Shown one piece after another: positions 63,190 through 64,000 of a stretch of DNA of 64,000 bases. Below the pieces are notes generated by a model that was not told the DNA's origin, did not search any database, and saw only the letters and a list, made by a program, of their open reading frames with translations. Both the position numbers and the translations under genes were made by a program. The stretch's first letter is position 1; every line of letters begins with the position of its first letter. Source of the DNA: Paraflavitalea devenefica (lineage in GTDB: Bacteria > Bacteroidota > Bacteroidia > Chitinophagales > Chitinophagaceae); NCBI RefSeq assembly GCF_011759375.1, contig NZ_JAARML010000002.1, forward strand, positions 992,001 to 1,056,000. Direction: 5' to 3'.

Positions 63190-63807
63190 ATGACCAATTT
63201 ACCGATGGGGACTACAACAAAAAATGATCTGGTAATCAAGTTCCAGGAAGGCTGTGCAAGGGCGTTTTCGGCTGTATACGATGAGCTGTCACCGTTTCTG
63301 TATTTGTACGCCCGTAAGCTCACGAAGGACAAAGCGATCGCCGAAGAAATTGTCCAGGACGCCTTCGTTGCCCTCTTTCACAAACGATCCGGACTGGACC
63401 TAACCAAGGGCCTGACCGGCATCAAAGCATACCTGATTGTCTGCATTCAACATCGCACCATGCGCACCCTGGAAATAAAAGCCAAAGCAGAAGCGCGAAT
63501 CCGCGAATTAAGCCATCACATCCCGGTCGCCCAGGACCCGGAAGTCTTCCGCCAGGAAATCGTATCCTCCATCTACCATCGCATGCGCCAGGAAATTAAA
63601 AAACTCTCCAAGACCCAGCGGCAGGTCTTTGAACTGCTCTTTATAGAAGAAAGGACCCCAGAAGAAGCCAGCCAGATCCTGCACCTTTCCAAAAAAACGG
63701 TGGAAAACGCCAAGAGTCATATTGTCGGCATCCTTAAAAGTTCTGAACTACATTTCACGACCATCCTGCCGATTTTCATTGCCTTATACCTCGAGTCCTA
63801 TAATTAG
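63190..63807 (+). CDS. ECF sigma factor (FecI-like)
   Basis: 205 residues. Region 2: KAIAEEIVQDAFVALFHKRS. Region 4: LSKTQRQVFELLFIEERTPE and the HTH EASQILHLSKKTVENAKSHI. A likely ECF-type promoter follows it at 63.92 kb as in the FecR locus at 35.9 kb, so a FecR anti-sigma gene is expected just outside the window. Confidence 0.9.
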   Translation: MTNLPMGTTTKNDLVIKFQEGCARAFSAVYDELSPFLYLYARKLTKDKAIAEEIVQDAFVALFHKRSGLDLTKGLTGIKAYLIVCIQHRTMRTLEIKAKAEARIRELSHHIPVAQDPEVFRQEIVSSIYHRMRQEIKKLSKTQRQVFELLFIEERTPEEASQILHLSKKTVENAKSHIVGILKSSELHFTTILPIFIALYLESYN

Positions 63808-63916
63808 CCTTTTCCCTACGACTTACCTTACCAGGCATGGAATTCCTTCAGGGATACTGGATGCCTGATCATTTACGGTATTTGTAAGCCATTGATTTTT
63901 AAACAGCTTAAAAAAA

Positions 63917-63981
63917 GTTCAAAAAAAGTTCACTTTTTTCGGGAGGATTGACCCTGAAAATGTATTTATATATACAGAGGG
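63917..63981 (+). promoter_or_regulatory. ECF-type promoter region after the sigma gene
   Basis: TTCAAAAAAAGTTCACTTTT, then after about 45 bp TATATACAGAGGG. Matches the element before fecR at 35948-36011 in sequence and spacing. Predicts a downstream fecR outside the window. Confidence 0.5.
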
Positions 63982-64000
63982 TCTACCTTGATGTTAAGAT

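Larger units (their letters stand above)
11546..64000. mobile_element. Integrative (mobilisable or conjugative) element, left end at tRNA-Leu; right end not in window
   Basis: The left boundary is the split tRNA-Leu(UAA) with an adjacent tyrosine recombinase. The interior carries a MobC/relaxase/coupling-protein set, two C5 methyltransferases, defence-like genes and cargo. I found no second copy of the tRNA 3' sequence in the window, so the right end is inferred to lie beyond 64000. Type IV secretion genes are not visible. Whether the SusC/SusD and ECF loci are cargo or resident genes cannot be settled here; nested or successive insertions are possible. Confidence 0.6.

Noticed and set aside
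1..64000. CRISPR arrays, rRNA genes, transposase genes
   Set aside because: None seen: no regularly spaced direct repeats of the right size, no rRNA-like sequence, and no transposase motif in any frame.

Overview
The window reads as Bacteroidota chromosome, most likely Chitinophagaceae. The support is an ECF sigma/FecR/SusC/SusD/thioredoxin locus, a DUF4249 lipoprotein paired with a TonB-dependent receptor, a LytS/LytTR pair, a MauE protein with DUF6520-like peptides, and almost no Shine-Dalgarno sequences. The species cannot be named from sequence alone.

Layout. (1) 1-11116 looks like host chromosome. A minus-strand operon encodes a sensor kinase, a LytTR regulator and a tripartite ABC efflux pump (TolC, adaptor, FtsX-type permease, ATPase cut by the window edge). 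A divergent operon encodes a TonB-dependent receptor, a DUF4249 lipoprotein and an unknown exported protein. (2) At 11546-11599 lies only the 3' part of a tRNA-Leu(UAA) gene, with its terminator. The homology stops inside the anticodon loop, and a tyrosine recombinase starts about 200 bp further on. This is the expected left end of an integrative element. No right end is visible, so the element probably runs past base 64000. (3) 13.4-34.5 kb is an accessory, defence-like region. It holds an unknown helical protein overlapping a PD-(D/E)XK nuclease-like protein, a TPR protein with a GreA/GreB-like C-terminal domain, an exported WD40-caspase operon, a DUF4365 protein, an HNH protein and a C5 cytosine methyltransferase. 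(4) 35.3-44.5 kb is an ECF/FecR-controlled SusC/SusD uptake locus with a TlpA-like protein. It is followed by a minus-strand cluster of four small exported proteins plus MauE, and an AraC regulator. (5) 48.5-52.5 kb holds small genes, three similar terminators and a second C5 methyltransferase. (6) 53.1-58.3 kb is a mobilisation module: candidate oriT, MobC, an unknown protein, a MobA/VirD2-type relaxase and a TraG/VirD4 coupling protein broken by a palindromic insert. No mating-pair apparatus is visible, so the element is an integrative mobilisable element or the visible part of a larger conjugative one. (7) 58.3-64 kb carries exported proteins of unknown function and two further ECF sigma factors.

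The most unusual points are these. Both methyltransferase genes contain a second long open frame, and the two alternative-frame proteins share a set of motifs. One of them has a perfect AAAGGAGG at ideal spacing, in a genome that rarely uses such sites. The coupling-protein gene is interrupted by 47 nt forming a 17-bp perfect hairpin between two identical ATA codons, with a stop codon just after the first. The helical-protein/nuclease pair at 13.5-17.2 kb is a candidate defence system that I cannot match to a described one.
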